This document shows positions 43,302 to 52,285 of a stretch of 64,000 nt of DNA, in pieces. A program made the position numbers and the translations under genes. The stretch lies in assembly GCA_038148895.1 (NCBI GenBank), contig JBBVGQ010000001.1; one strand, given 5' to 3'. Origin of the DNA: Tamlana sp038148895 (GTDB lineage: Bacteria > Bacteroidota > Bacteroidia > Flavobacteriales > Flavobacteriaceae). The notes under the pieces were generated by a model. That model searched no databases, was not told the DNA's origin, and was given only the letters and a program-made list of their open reading frames with translations. Each line of letters opens with the position of its first letter. The stretch's first letter is position 1.

Positions 43302-45392
43302 TTAAAGTTCTTGAGCTTGAATAGCGGTTATAATTACGGTGCTATAAATATCGTCCGCGGTGCAGCCACGGCTTAAATCGTTTACGGGTTTGTTCAGTCC
43401 TTGAAGCATAGGGCCAATGGCTAAGGCACCCGTTTCACGTTGTACAGCTTTGTAGGTATTGTTTCCTGTATTTAGGTCTGGGAAAATCAATACACTTGCT
43501 TGTCCGGCAACCTCAGAATCTGGAAGTTTGCTTTTTCCAATTCGCTTATCAACGGCAGCATCATATTGGATAGGCCCTTCAATTTTTAAATCTGGAGCCA
43601 TGGTTTTTGCAATTTCTGTTGCTTTTCTAACCTTGTCTACATCCTCGCCTTTTCCTGAAGCGCCTGAAGAATATGATAACATAGCTACTTTAGGTTCAAC
43701 ACCAAAGTTTTTAGCTGTTTGCGCTGATGAAATGGCGATTTCTGCCAATTGTTCTGCATTTGGGTTCGGGTTTATAGCGCAGTCGCCAAAAATAGAAACG
43801 CGGTCTTCTAAGCACATGAAAAATACCGAAGACACAATATTTACACCAGGTTTAGTTTTAATAAATTGTAACGCTGGTCGTAAGGTGTGTGCGGTGGTAT
43901 GCAGAGCACCAGAAACCATACCATCGGCATGGCCCTTGTAAATCATCATGGTTGCAAAGTAAGATACATCTGCCATAGCATCTCGAGCCATATCCAAATT
44001 CACGTTTTTGTGTTTTCGAAGCTCGTAAAAAGTATTCACATAGTCTTCAAAATAAGGTGACTTGGTTGGGAAAACAATATTTACTTCATCAAGATTTAAA
44101 GGAATATCAAATTTGGATATTTGCTCTTTAATTTTTTCTTCCTCACCAATTAACGTTAAATCAACCACATGGGCATCAATTAATCGGGCTGCCGCTCTTA
44201 AAACTCTTTCGTCATAACCTTCGGGCAATACAATATGCTTTTTGTTTTTTAAGGCACGTTGCAACAGGTTGTATTGAAACATTCTTGGTGTGAATATTTC
44301 TGATTTAAAAGTGATTAAGTCGTTCGCTAATTTCTCTGTATTAACATGTTTTTCAAATGTGGCTATAGAGGTAGTAATCTTTTCTGTGTTTTCAGCATAA
44401 ATTTTAGACTTTATTTTGCCGATGTCATTAGTCACAGAAAATGTTCCGCCTTTCACACTTATAATAGGCACAATATTAGATAAACCTTCAATCAACTTCA
44501 ATATAGGGTCTTCTGGAATGAGTCCACCAGTTAAAACAATGCCCGATACTTTTGGGTAATTTTTTGAAATATGGGCTTGAAGGGCTCCTAAAATAATATC
44601 TGCCCTGTCTCCCGGTGTAATGACCAAAGCATTTTCCTTAAGATGTGTTAAGTAATTACGGAGTTGCATAGCACCCACACTAAAATTTTCAGTTTGGTTA
44701 TTAATCAAGTCTTTTCCAAAAAGAATATTGGCATCAAGTGCTTTTACGATTTCTTTAAATGTGGGATTTGCCAAACTTTTGATTTTTGGAATGACAGTAA
44801 CATCTGTACCATCCTGTATCCGCGATTTTAATAAAGGTTTTAATGCAGAAATATCTTCAGGATTAATCTTATTGGTCATGATGGAAAGTACATCTACCTC
44901 ACCTTTGTACGTATCGTGTGCCAATTGAACATTGTCAACAACTTCTGCAAGTTCTTTACCGTCGCCTTGGGTAACTATAATAACAGGAAGTCCTAAGTTT
45001 TTTGAAATAAGGATGTTTATATCCAATTCTAAACTTGAGTTTTCATGCGAAAAATCGGTTCCTTCCACCAGAACAATATCAAAGCGCTCCTCTAGGTATT
45101 TATATTTCTTTATTATATGGTCTATAACATCCCCAGACTTACCTTTGTTGTAGAGGTCTAAAACTTCATTTCTTGTGAAAGCAAATGTTTTTTTATAATT
45201 AATATCGATTTCAAAATGGGTAACAACCGTATTTATGTGGTTGTCCATCTCTCCATCTGCGGTGTCTTCAATTATGGGTCTAAAATAACCCACTTTGGCA
45301 GTTTTACCCAAAAGCATACGCATTAAGCCAAGCACAACAATAGATTTTCCGCTATTTGGTTCTAGTGTGGCGACGTAAATTCCCTTACTCAT
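43302..45392 (-). CDS. pta: Phosphate acetyltransferase (long form)
   Basis: A 696-aa protein. The N-terminal half is a P-loop/dethiobiotin-synthase-like domain (LEPNSGKSIVVLG near 10-22) plus a DRTGG-type middle domain. The C-terminal 320 or so residues are the Pta catalytic domain (VLPEGYDERVLRAA near 370 and the SYSSGASGKGEDVDKV motif). It transfers acetyl between CoA and phosphate. The long form occurs in many bacteria with regulatory N-domains. Confidence 0.94.
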   Translation of the reverse strand: MSKGIYVATLEPNSGKSIVVLGLMRMLLGKTAKVGYFRPIIEDTADGEMDNHINTVVTHFEIDINYKKTFAFTRNEVLDLYNKGKSGDVIDHIIKKYKYLEERFDIVLVEGTDFSHENSSLELDINILISKNLGLPVIIVTQGDGKELAEVVDNVQLAHDTYKGEVDVLSIMTNKINPEDISALKPLLKSRIQDGTDVTVIPKIKSLANPTFKEIVKALDANILFGKDLINNQTENFSVGAMQLRNYLTHLKENALVITPGDRADIILGALQAHISKNYPKVSGIVLTGGLIPEDPILKLIEGLSNIVPIISVKGGTFSVTNDIGKIKSKIYAENTEKITTSIATFEKHVNTEKLANDLITFKSEIFTPRMFQYNLLQRALKNKKHIVLPEGYDERVLRAAARLIDAHVVDLTLIGEEEKIKEQISKFDIPLNLDEVNIVFPTKSPYFEDYVNTFYELRKHKNVNLDMARDAMADVSYFATMMIYKGHADGMVSGALHTTAHTLRPALQFIKTKPGVNIVSSVFFMCLEDRVSIFGDCAINPNPNAEQLAEIAISSAQTAKNFGVEPKVAMLSYSSGASGKGEDVDKVRKATEIAKTMAPDLKIEGPIQYDAAVDKRIGKSKLPDSEVAGQASVLIFPDLNTGNNTYKAVQRETGALAIGPMLQGLNKPVNDLSRGCTADDIYSTVIITAIQAQEL

Positions 45393-45411
45393 TTTTAATT
45401 TTATTTTGCTA

Positions 45412-45419
45412 CAAAGGTA
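45412..45419 (-). promoter_or_regulatory. Candidate -7 promoter box for pta-ackA
   Basis: On the minus strand TACCTTTG matches TAnnTTTG and lies 20 bases before the pta ATG. A good TTG partner at the usual distance is not obvious. Confidence 0.45.
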
Positions 45420-45501
45420 ATCGATTACAGGTTAATTGTAAAGCGAAAGCCTTTCTTGGTTTTTAAATATTTTGGGCAAAATTACTGTCATATATCTGTT
45501 A

Positions 45502-45525
45502 TAAAGATGACAATTGTCATCTTTA
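45502..45525. promoter_or_regulatory. 24-bp perfect palindrome between gldA and pta
   Basis: TAAAGATGACAA followed by its exact reverse complement TTGTCATCTTTA, with no spacer. It is about 85 bases upstream of the pta -7 box. There is no T-run next to it in either direction, which argues against a plain terminator and for a dimeric protein-binding site, though an A/T-rich transcript end for gldA is possible. Confidence 0.5.
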
Positions 45526-45538
45526 AAAAAATTAGATT

Positions 45539-46435
45539 TTAAATAGATGTTAAATCTCTAAAAAGTGATTCTAAACTTGCATTTTTTTGATTGAGTTGAA
45601 GTATTTTCAACTTATTGTCATGCGCAAAATCAAAGACATAGGAGCGCATGTCTTCAGAGGTTTTAAAAGTTATTTCATAAACAAAGCCAAAAGTGTTAAC
45701 AACACTTTTGGCTTTAGGCAATTTCAACAAAAAGGCATCTTCAACACGATAATCGAACTCAACCACCACCACTTGTTCTTTTTCATCCCTAAGGTCTTTT
45801 AATTTTTTGTCTGCAACAATTTCACCCTTGTTGATGATGATAACACGGTCGCACATGGCTTCAACTTCTTGCATAATGTGGGTTGATAGAAAAACAGTTT
45901 TGGTCTTGCCAATATTTTTTATCAGATTTCTGATGTCTATTAATTGGTTGGGGTCTAAACCCGTTGTTGGCTCATCCAAAATTAAAACCTCAGGGTCGTG
46001 CAAAAGGGCATTGGCCAAGCCAACACGCTGTCTGTAACCTTTAGAAAGTTGACTTATTTTTTTGTGGGCCTCAGGTGTTAAGCCCGTAAGTTCAATTACC
46101 TCATCAATTCGGTGTTTATTTATATTGTAAATATTTGCGTTGAACGACAGATATTCTTTAATGTACATGTCTAAATAAAGTGGATTGTGTTCTGGCAAAT
46201 AGCCAACGCTTTGCTGTACTTCTTTGTTACTGATGGTTACGTCAAATCCATTTACCTTGGCATTGCCGTTATCAGCATTTAAATAGGTGGTTAAAATTTT
46301 CATCATTGTGGACTTTCCGGCACCATTGGGTCCTAAAAAGCCAACAATTTCAGGCTTTTCAACCTTAAAGGAAACATTGTTTAGCGCTTTTTGTTTTCCG
46401 TAAAGCTTTGAAACACTTGTTACTTCTATGGACAT
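45539..46435 (-). CDS. gldA: Gliding-motility ABC transporter ATP-binding subunit GldA
   Basis: A 298-aa ABC ATPase. Walker A GPNGAGKST is at residues 35-43, the signature LSKGYRQRVGLANALLHDPE is near 129-148, and Walker B LILDEPTT follows. The sequence closely follows the GldA type, whose partners GldF/GldG form a transporter linked to flavobacterial gliding. Those partner genes are not in this window. Generic ABC-2 ATPases look similar, so the symbol is moderately confident. Confidence 0.8.
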   Translation of the reverse strand: MSIEVTSVSKLYGKQKALNNVSFKVEKPEIVGFLGPNGAGKSTMMKILTTYLNADNGNAKVNGFDVTISNKEVQQSVGYLPEHNPLYLDMYIKEYLSFNANIYNINKHRIDEVIELTGLTPEAHKKISQLSKGYRQRVGLANALLHDPEVLILDEPTTGLDPNQLIDIRNLIKNIGKTKTVFLSTHIMQEVEAMCDRVIIINKGEIVADKKLKDLRDEKEQVVVVEFDYRVEDAFLLKLPKAKSVVNTFGFVYEITFKTSEDMRSYVFDFAHDNKLKILQLNQKNASLESLFRDLTSI

Positions 46436-46452
46436 ATTTAAAATACTTTCTT

Positions 46453-46460
46453 CAAAAATA
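46453..46460 (-). promoter_or_regulatory. Candidate -7 box for gldA
   Basis: On the minus strand TATTTTTG (reverse complement of CAAAAATA) fits TAnnTTTG and lies 17 bases before the gldA start. No clear -33 element was found. Confidence 0.35.
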
Positions 46461-46534
46461 ATGATTATCTAATGTAAAGTTGGATTTACTTGAAAATCTT
46501 TAAAACTTTTAAAAAAAGTGAAAAAAAGATTTTA

Positions 46535-46570
46535 TTGTGTTTTTATTTCTTAAAATAATATTTACTTTAG
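46535..46570 (+). promoter_or_regulatory. Candidate promoter of the aromatic operon
   Basis: TTG at 46535-46537 and TACTTTAG at 46563-46570, one base off TAnnTTTG, with a 25-base spacer. Transcription would start near 46576, just ahead of the leader-peptide ATG at 46581. The rest of 46461-46534 is A/T-rich without features. Confidence 0.45.
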
Positions 46571-46580
46571 CGCCGTAATT

Positions 46581-46658
46581 ATGACAACGACAGTTTATTA
46601 TACATATTTTAACAACTATTTCTTTTTTAGCGGAAGAAACGAGGCGTTGTATGTATAA
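46581..46658 (+). CDS. Tyr/Phe-rich leader peptide of the pheA operon
   Basis: A 25-residue ATG ORF whose middle reads VYYTYFNNYFFF: four tyrosines and four phenylalanines within 12 codons, followed by SGRNEALYV and TAA. It is a textbook attenuation leader for a phenylalanine/tyrosine operon. The ribosome would stall on these codons when charged tRNA-Phe or tRNA-Tyr is scarce. It lies 27 bases before a strong intrinsic terminator and 113 bases before pheA. Confidence 0.85.
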   Translation: MTTTVYYTYFNNYFFFSGRNEALYV

Positions 46659-46684
46659 TTTATAAACATAAATTAAAAGTATGG

Positions 46685-46712
46685 GTCTCGATGAAAATCG
46701 GGACTTTTTTTT
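46685..46712 (+). terminator. Attenuator terminator of the aromatic operon
   Basis: GTCTCGAT (46685-46692), loop GAAA, ATCGGGAC (46697-46704) then eight T residues. The 8-bp stem has one G-T pair. It precedes pheA, so it should stop most transcripts unless an alternative fold forms. CGAGGC at 46640-46645, inside the leader ORF after the Tyr/Phe codons, can pair with GTCTCG (46685-46690) and would prevent the terminator. Confidence 0.85.
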
Positions 46713-46770
46713 GTCAACAAGTGGTTGAAGTCAATTGAAAAAGGGATTTAAAGAAAACTAAAGTAAAACT

Positions 46771-47598
46771 TTGATTAAAACAGTAGCCATACAAGGTATT
46801 AAGGGGTCTTTTCATCATATTGTGTCGCAGCAATTTTTTGAAAAACCGGTTGATTGTATCGATTGCCTAACATTTGATAGAGTGGTTGAAGCCTTAATTA
46901 CAAAAGAGAGTGATGCGGCTGTAATGGCTTTAGAAAATTCTATTGCAGGTTCTATAATTCCAAATTATGCTTTAATTGATAAATATGGTTTGCACATTGT
47001 AGGCGAGCATTATTTAGATATTCAGCATAATTTAATGGCATGGCCAAACCAAACCATTGATGATATAAAAGAAGTCTATTCACACCCTATGGCACTTTTG
47101 CAGTGTAAGGAGTTTTTTAGGGACTTTCCGCATATAAAATTGGTTGAAGATAAAGATACTGCTGAGGTTGCAGAGCGTATCCATCTAAAAAAGCTAAAAG
47201 GTATTGGAGCCATTGCCAGTGCTACAGCTGCTGAAATTTTTGAACTGGATATTTTGGCGCACAGCATACAAACCATCAAACATAACGAAACCCGATTTGT
47301 TATCGTAAAACGGGTAAATTCTGAGGTGCCTGAAGACCAAATAAACAAAGCTTCGGTGAAATTTGAAGCGAACCACAAACGTGGTAGTTTGGCGGCTATT
47401 TTGAACGTAATGAGTGATTGCAAGTTGAATTTAACCAAAATTCAATCTTTGCCAATTATTGAAAAACCTTGGAAATATGCTTTTTTTGTTGATGTTACTT
47501 TTGAAGAATACAGCGATTTTAAAAAAGCCAAATCGTTGATTGATATTATGGCCGATGGCTTTAAGGTTTTAGGGGAATATAAAAATGCAAAGCTATGA
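46771..47598 (+). CDS. pheA: Prephenate dehydratase
   Basis: A 275-aa enzyme converting prephenate to phenylpyruvate. The start is TTG (MIKTVAIQGIKGSFHH). The catalytic domain (about 1-180) has ALENSIAGSI near 52-61 and TRFVIVKR near 174-181, and the C-terminal ACT domain (KASVKFEANHKRGSLAAIL near 194-212) allows phenylalanine feedback. No chorismate mutase domain; that is fused to DAHP synthase three genes later. It overlaps the aminotransferase by 4 bases. Confidence 0.93.
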   Translation: MIKTVAIQGIKGSFHHIVSQQFFEKPVDCIDCLTFDRVVEALITKESDAAVMALENSIAGSIIPNYALIDKYGLHIVGEHYLDIQHNLMAWPNQTIDDIKEVYSHPMALLQCKEFFRDFPHIKLVEDKDTAEVAERIHLKKLKGIGAIASATAAEIFELDILAHSIQTIKHNETRFVIVKRVNSEVPEDQINKASVKFEANHKRGSLAAILNVMSDCKLNLTKIQSLPIIEKPWKYAFFVDVTFEEYSDFKKAKSLIDIMADGFKVLGEYKNAKL

Positions 47599-48740
47599 TT
47601 CAAGTAGCAAACAGATTAAATACCGTTGAAGAATACTACTTCTCAAAAAAATTGAGAGAAGTTAATTCGATGATTGCCGATGGCAAGCCTGTTATCAATT
47701 TAGGTATTGGTAGCCCTGATTTGCAACCACCACAAAAAGTAGTAGAAGCTATTTCGGCCAGCTTTCAAAACCCAAATGCGCATAAGTACCAAAGTTATCA
47801 GGGTTTACCGGAGCTTAGGGAAGCTATGGCCAAGTTTTATAAAGCGCATTTTTCTGTGAGTTTAAGTCCTGCAACAGAAATATTGCCACTAATGGGAAGC
47901 AAGGAAGGCATCATGCACATTTCGATGGCTTACCTTAATGAAGGTGATGAGGTTTTAATACCCAATCCAGGGTATCCAACATACCAATCGGTGACTAAAT
48001 TGGTGGGCGCAAAAGGTATTTTATACGAATTGGATGAAGCCAATAATTGGATGCCAAATTTCGACGAACTTGAAAAATTGGATTTAAGCAAAGTCAAGCT
48101 TATGTGGGTAAATTATCCACATATGCCAACAGGCGCGAAACCCACAAAATATGTTTTTGAGGAACTTGTGGCCTTTGGCAAAAAACACAACATTTTAATT
48201 GTTAACGATAACCCGTATAGTTTCATTTTAAACAATGAACCAAAAAGTATTTTAAATGTTGAAGGCGCAAAAGAGGTGTGTTTGGAGCTTAATTCTTTGA
48301 GTAAAACCTTCAATATGGCAGGTTGGCGTGTGGGTATGGTTGTTGGAGACAGCACCCATATCAGCAATATTTTAAAAGTAAAAAGTAATATGGACTCGGG
48401 TATGTTTTTCGGCATTCAAAAAGGTGCCGTTGAAGCCTTAAATTGCTCCACCATGTGGTTTGCAACCTTAAACAATGTGTACCAAGAACGCCGCCAATTG
48501 GTTTGGCAGTTGGCTGATGCTTTAAACTGTACCTACGATAAAAATGCTTCTGGACTTTTTGTTTGGGCTAAATTGCCAGAATTCATTAAGTCTGAAGAGT
48601 TTATAGATTTAGTATTGCAGGAGAACCATATTTTTATCACACCAGGGACCATTTTTGGCAGTAAAGGTGAGGGTTATATCAGGTTTTCGTTATGTGCATC
48701 AACCGAGGCTTTAGAGGAAGCCATTGAACGAGTAAAGTAA
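47595..48740 (+). CDS. PLP-dependent aminotransferase, aromatic/aspartate type
   Basis: A 381-aa fold-type I aminotransferase. PLP lysine in SLSKTFNMAGWRVG near 235-248, and NPGYPTYQSVTK near 117-128. It sits between pheA and tyrA and likely transaminates phenylpyruvate and 4-hydroxyphenylpyruvate. Similarity to LL-diaminopimelate aminotransferases is also visible, so dapL-like activity is possible. tyrA starts 3 bases later. Confidence 0.85.
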   Translation: MIQVANRLNTVEEYYFSKKLREVNSMIADGKPVINLGIGSPDLQPPQKVVEAISASFQNPNAHKYQSYQGLPELREAMAKFYKAHFSVSLSPATEILPLMGSKEGIMHISMAYLNEGDEVLIPNPGYPTYQSVTKLVGAKGILYELDEANNWMPNFDELEKLDLSKVKLMWVNYPHMPTGAKPTKYVFEELVAFGKKHNILIVNDNPYSFILNNEPKSILNVEGAKEVCLELNSLSKTFNMAGWRVGMVVGDSTHISNILKVKSNMDSGMFFGIQKGAVEALNCSTMWFATLNNVYQERRQLVWQLADALNCTYDKNASGLFVWAKLPEFIKSEEFIDLVLQENHIFITPGTIFGSKGEGYIRFSLCASTEALEEAIERVK

Positions 48741-48742
48741 AG

Positions 48743-49594
48743 ATGAAAAATATATATGCAATAGGAGTTGGATTGATTGGCGGTAGCTTGGCTATCGATA
48801 TCAAGAATAATAACCCTGAGGTTGTAATTCATGGTATTAGTAGAAAGGAAACCACCCTTGATGAAGCTTTGGCGCTCAATTTAATTGACAAAAAGGCTAC
48901 CTTGGATGATATTGCCCATGCCGATTTGGTTATTGTTTCCATTCCAGTTGATGCCACTGTAAAGCTATTGCCCACTATTTTGGATAAAATACCAGACACG
49001 GCATTGGTTGTTGATGCAGGTTCTACAAAACTGGATATTTGTAAAGCTGTTGAAAACCATCCAAAACGAAGAAACTTTTTGGCCATGCACCCTATAGCAG
49101 GTACAGAACATTCTGGGCCAAGTGCTGCCATGAGCGGTTTGTTTGTAGGTAAAACCAATATTGTTTGTGAGGTGGAGAAAACAACCTTTAAACTTCAAGA
49201 AAAAGCATTGAAATTGTTTGCCGATATAGGCATGCGCATTCGCTATATGAATCCGGAAGCGCACGATAAGCATATTGCATACGTATCTCATTTATCGCAT
49301 ATAAGTTCGTTCATGTTGGGCAAAACGGTTATTGAAAAGGAAAAAAATGAGCGCGACATTTTTGATATGGCTGGCAGTGGATTTGCCTCAACCGTCCGTT
49401 TGGCAAAAAGTTCGCCCGAAATGTGGACGCCCATTTTTAAACAAAACAAAAGCAACGTTATTGAAACGCTTGAAGAATACATTTCAAACCTCACGCATTT
49501 TAAAGACATGATGAAACGAGATGATTTTGAAGGCATTTTCAATGAGATGAAAGATACCAATTACATAAAAGATATTTTAAAAGGAATTAGTTAA
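48743..49594 (+). CDS. tyrA: Prephenate dehydrogenase
   Basis: A 283-aa NAD(P) enzyme making 4-hydroxyphenylpyruvate. The Rossmann motif AIGVGLIGGSLAIDI is near 6-20, and FLAMHPIAGTEHSGPSAAMS near 113-132 is the substrate region. It is the short form without an ACT domain. It is followed by the DAHP synthase gene after 10 bases. The leader attenuator upstream would control it along with pheA. Confidence 0.93.
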   Translation: MKNIYAIGVGLIGGSLAIDIKNNNPEVVIHGISRKETTLDEALALNLIDKKATLDDIAHADLVIVSIPVDATVKLLPTILDKIPDTALVVDAGSTKLDICKAVENHPKRRNFLAMHPIAGTEHSGPSAAMSGLFVGKTNIVCEVEKTTFKLQEKALKLFADIGMRIRYMNPEAHDKHIAYVSHLSHISSFMLGKTVIEKEKNERDIFDMAGSGFASTVRLAKSSPEMWTPIFKQNKSNVIETLEEYISNLTHFKDMMKRDDFEGIFNEMKDTNYIKDILKGIS

Positions 49595-49604
49595 GAGTAA
49601 AATT

Positions 49605-50687
49605 ATGGAAAACAAAAAAGAAATGAGAGCATGGTTGGATGATTTAAATTTAGATCACCCGTTAGTTGTTGCAGGACCATGTAGTGCGGAAACCGAAGAT
49701 CAAGTTTTAAAAATAGCCCACGAGCTAAAGGACACTGATGTAAATTACTTTAGAGCAGGTATTTGGAAACCAAGAACACGCCCGGGAATGTTTGAGGGCG
49801 TTGGAGCTTTAGGTTTAAAATGGTTGCAAAAAGTAAAGGCAGAAACAGGTATGAAAGTATGTACCGAAGTTGCCAATGCGGCCCATGTAAAATTGGCTTT
49901 AGAACATGATATTGATATGTTGTGGATTGGGGCGCGTTCTACCGTAAGCCCTTTCATCATGCAAGAAATAGCAGATGCACTTGAAGGAACAGAAAAACCT
50001 GTTTTGATTAAAAATCCAGTAAACCCAGACCTTTCTTTATGGTTGGGTGGTATTGAAAGAATTTATGCTTCAGGTGTGAAAAATATTGGTGCCATCCACA
50101 GAGGATTTTCAACATATGAAAAGACTAAATATAGAAACAACCCAGAATGGCAATTGGCTATTGAGTTTCAAAATAAATTTCCAGATATACCTTTAATTAA
50201 CGATCCTTCCCACATTACTGGTAAAAGGGATATGATTTTTGATGTGTCGCAAACTGCTTTAGATTTGAACTTCGACGGCTTGATGATTGAGACCCATTAC
50301 GATCCAGATAATGCGTGGAGTGATGCCGCACAACAAGTAACTCCAAAAACCTTGGTGCAAATTATGAAAGATTTGAAAATTAGAAAAGAAACCGATTCTG
50401 AAGCAGCTTATAATAAGGCACTTGGTACCTTAAGGGCTCAGATTGATGTGGTTGATAATCAAATTATTGATTTACTGGGTAAACGTATGAAGGCTGCTGA
50501 TGGTATTGGGGAACTTAAAAAGCAAAAAAACGTGGCTGTTTTGCAATCAAAACGTTGGAACGAGATTTTAGGGAAAATGGTTTTAGAGGGTGAACAACAC
50601 GGATTGAGTGAAGAGTTTATTTTAAAAATGTTCAAAGCTATTCACCAAGAATCTATTAATCATCAAGAAAAGATTATTAATGGTTAA
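49605..50687 (+). CDS. Bifunctional DAHP synthase / chorismate mutase
   Basis: A 360-aa protein. Residues about 1-265 form the type I-beta DAHP synthase barrel (VVAGPCSAETEDQ near 21-33, NDPSHITGKRD near 199-209), and the last 90 or so form an AroQ-class chorismate mutase (LRAQIDVVDNQIIDLLGKRM near 278-297). It starts the shikimate pathway and also diverts chorismate. The mutase domain may provide feedback. It is the last gene of the attenuated operon. Confidence 0.92.
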   Translation: MENKKEMRAWLDDLNLDHPLVVAGPCSAETEDQVLKIAHELKDTDVNYFRAGIWKPRTRPGMFEGVGALGLKWLQKVKAETGMKVCTEVANAAHVKLALEHDIDMLWIGARSTVSPFIMQEIADALEGTEKPVLIKNPVNPDLSLWLGGIERIYASGVKNIGAIHRGFSTYEKTKYRNNPEWQLAIEFQNKFPDIPLINDPSHITGKRDMIFDVSQTALDLNFDGLMIETHYDPDNAWSDAAQQVTPKTLVQIMKDLKIRKETDSEAAYNKALGTLRAQIDVVDNQIIDLLGKRMKAADGIGELKKQKNVAVLQSKRWNEILGKMVLEGEQHGLSEEFILKMFKAIHQESINHQEKIING

Positions 50688-50693
50688 CATCAT

Positions 50694-50723
50694 AAAAAAG
50701 CCCTGCAATTGCGGGGCTTTTTT
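50694..50723. terminator. Bidirectional terminator between DAHPS gene and the convergent gene
   Basis: An A-run, then GCCC, a TGCAATTGCG centre and GGGC followed by TTTTTT. The symmetric flanks let it stop both the aromatic operon and the minus-strand gene at 50742. Confidence 0.85.
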
Positions 50724-50741
50724 ATTTTAATTAATTGTAGG

Positions 50742-51194
50742 TTATTGCTTATTTCTTTTAAAAATGAAACGTGTAATGAATATACCTTGACCGTCACCTT
50801 TTCCGGCCTCACTTTCAACGGCACTGGTAACAAAGGCTAGTTCCCATCCTTCTTCAATCATGGTATTGATTTTTGATTCTATTAAAGCATCGTTAGCAGC
50901 AATGTTTTGAAAACGAATACCGCCAAGGTTGTAAAAGTTGAGTAATTTAGTTTCATCAAAATCTTTAACCCTTATCTCGCTTCTGTCTGATTTATTTCTG
51001 GTATTATCATCCTCAGTTTGGGTGGTGGTAAATTCTTTGTAATCTTTTTTCTCATTGGCGCTAATCAGTCTTGAACGTCCAAGTCCATTAGGAACAATCG
51101 ATTCTACACTGGTTACAACCTTATATTCCACCTGTGCATTGGTTTCAATAAAGGCAAATAAAGTAATGCTTAATACAATTAAAATTTTTTTCAT
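50742..51194 (-). CDS. Secreted protein of unknown function, 150 aa
   Basis: The N-terminus MKKILIVLSITLFAFIETNA is a signal peptide. The mature part is 130 or so residues, charged, with GIRFQNIAANDALIE and GWELAFVTSAVESEAGKGDG, resembling small periplasmic or surface proteins of Flavobacteria. No function is recognised. It is on the opposite strand from its neighbours. Confidence 0.55.
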   Translation of the reverse strand: MKKILIVLSITLFAFIETNAQVEYKVVTSVESIVPNGLGRSRLISANEKKDYKEFTTTQTEDDNTRNKSDRSEIRVKDFDETKLLNFYNLGGIRFQNIAANDALIESKINTMIEEGWELAFVTSAVESEAGKGDGQGIFITRFIFKRNKQ

Positions 51195-51280
51195 GTTGTT
51201 GACTTTTTTTAAGATTAAGCACCTAAGATAAACTTTTTCTTATACTGAAATGTTGTTAATTTGCATTATTATTGTTTTAA

Positions 51281-52231
51281 ATGACAGGACGCGTTTATAA
51301 ATCTACAGGAAGTTGGTACACAGTAAAAACCGATTTGGGGCATACTTATGAATGCCGTATAAAAGGGAGGTTTAGAATTAAAGGTATAAAAAGTACAAAC
51401 CCGATAGCCGTTGGTGATGTGGTTGATTTTGAAATTGAAACCGACAATAACCAAGAGTCTGGCATCATATATAACATTCACGATCGTGCCAATTACATTG
51501 TCCGTAAATCAGTAAACCTTTCTAAGCAAACACATATAATTGCTGCGAATTTAGATCAGGTTTTTTTGATGATTACCATAAATAATCCACCAACACTAAC
51601 CAGTTTTATTGACCGGTTTTTGGTAACAGCCGAAGCATATTCCGTTAAAACCATTCTCCTGTTCAATAAAATAGATGCGTATGATGAGGATACCTTAAAT
51701 GAGGTTCGCTATTTGGCACATGTATACCGTAAAATTGGGTATGAATGTATTGGGGTTTCGGCCAAATCGGGAAAAAACGTAGATAAGGTTAAGGCGTTAA
51801 TGCATGATAAGGTGAGTATGTTTTCTGGTCATTCCGGCGTTGGAAAATCAACTTTGGTAAATGCCATTGAACCCGATTTAAATTTAAAGACAAAGGAAAT
51901 TTCATCACTTCATATGCAAGGGCAACATACAACTACCTTCGCTGAAATGTTCGATTTAAGTTTTGGGGCTAAAATAATCGACACGCCGGGAATAAAAGGT
52001 TTTGGCATTGTAGACATGGATAAGGAAGAGGTTGGTGACTATTTTCCCGAGTTTTTTGCATTAAAGCAAGATTGTAAGTTCAACAATTGTCTGCATGTTA
52101 ATGAGCCAAAATGCGGTGTAAAACAGGCCTTGGAGGATGGCGAAGTTGAATATTCAAGATACCGAAGTTACTTGCAAATTTTAGAAGGTGAGGATGAAAA
52201 TTATAGAACAGATAATTGGGAAAGTCCTTAA
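51281..52231 (+). CDS. rsgA: Ribosome small subunit-dependent GTPase A
   Basis: A 316-aa circularly permuted GTPase that helps 30S maturation. It has an N-terminal OB domain, then NKIDAYDED (G4), GHSGVGKSTLVNAI (G1, near 184-197), DTPGIKGFG (G3), and a zinc-binding C-terminal CKFNNCLHVNEPKC motif. Full length. It is followed by dtd. Confidence 0.94.
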   Translation: MTGRVYKSTGSWYTVKTDLGHTYECRIKGRFRIKGIKSTNPIAVGDVVDFEIETDNNQESGIIYNIHDRANYIVRKSVNLSKQTHIIAANLDQVFLMITINNPPTLTSFIDRFLVTAEAYSVKTILLFNKIDAYDEDTLNEVRYLAHVYRKIGYECIGVSAKSGKNVDKVKALMHDKVSMFSGHSGVGKSTLVNAIEPDLNLKTKEISSLHMQGQHTTTFAEMFDLSFGAKIIDTPGIKGFGIVDMDKEEVGDYFPEFFALKQDCKFNNCLHVNEPKCGVKQALEDGEVEYSRYRSYLQILEGEDENYRTDNWESP

Positions 52232-52285
52232 TCTGTTTGAGGCAACAGTATTCAATTAAAAGAAGTTCCCTCGAAATTTAAGAAA

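Noticed and set aside
43459..43941. Plus-strand 160-aa frame inside pta
   Set aside because: It is an antisense shadow of the well-conserved Pta coding sequence.
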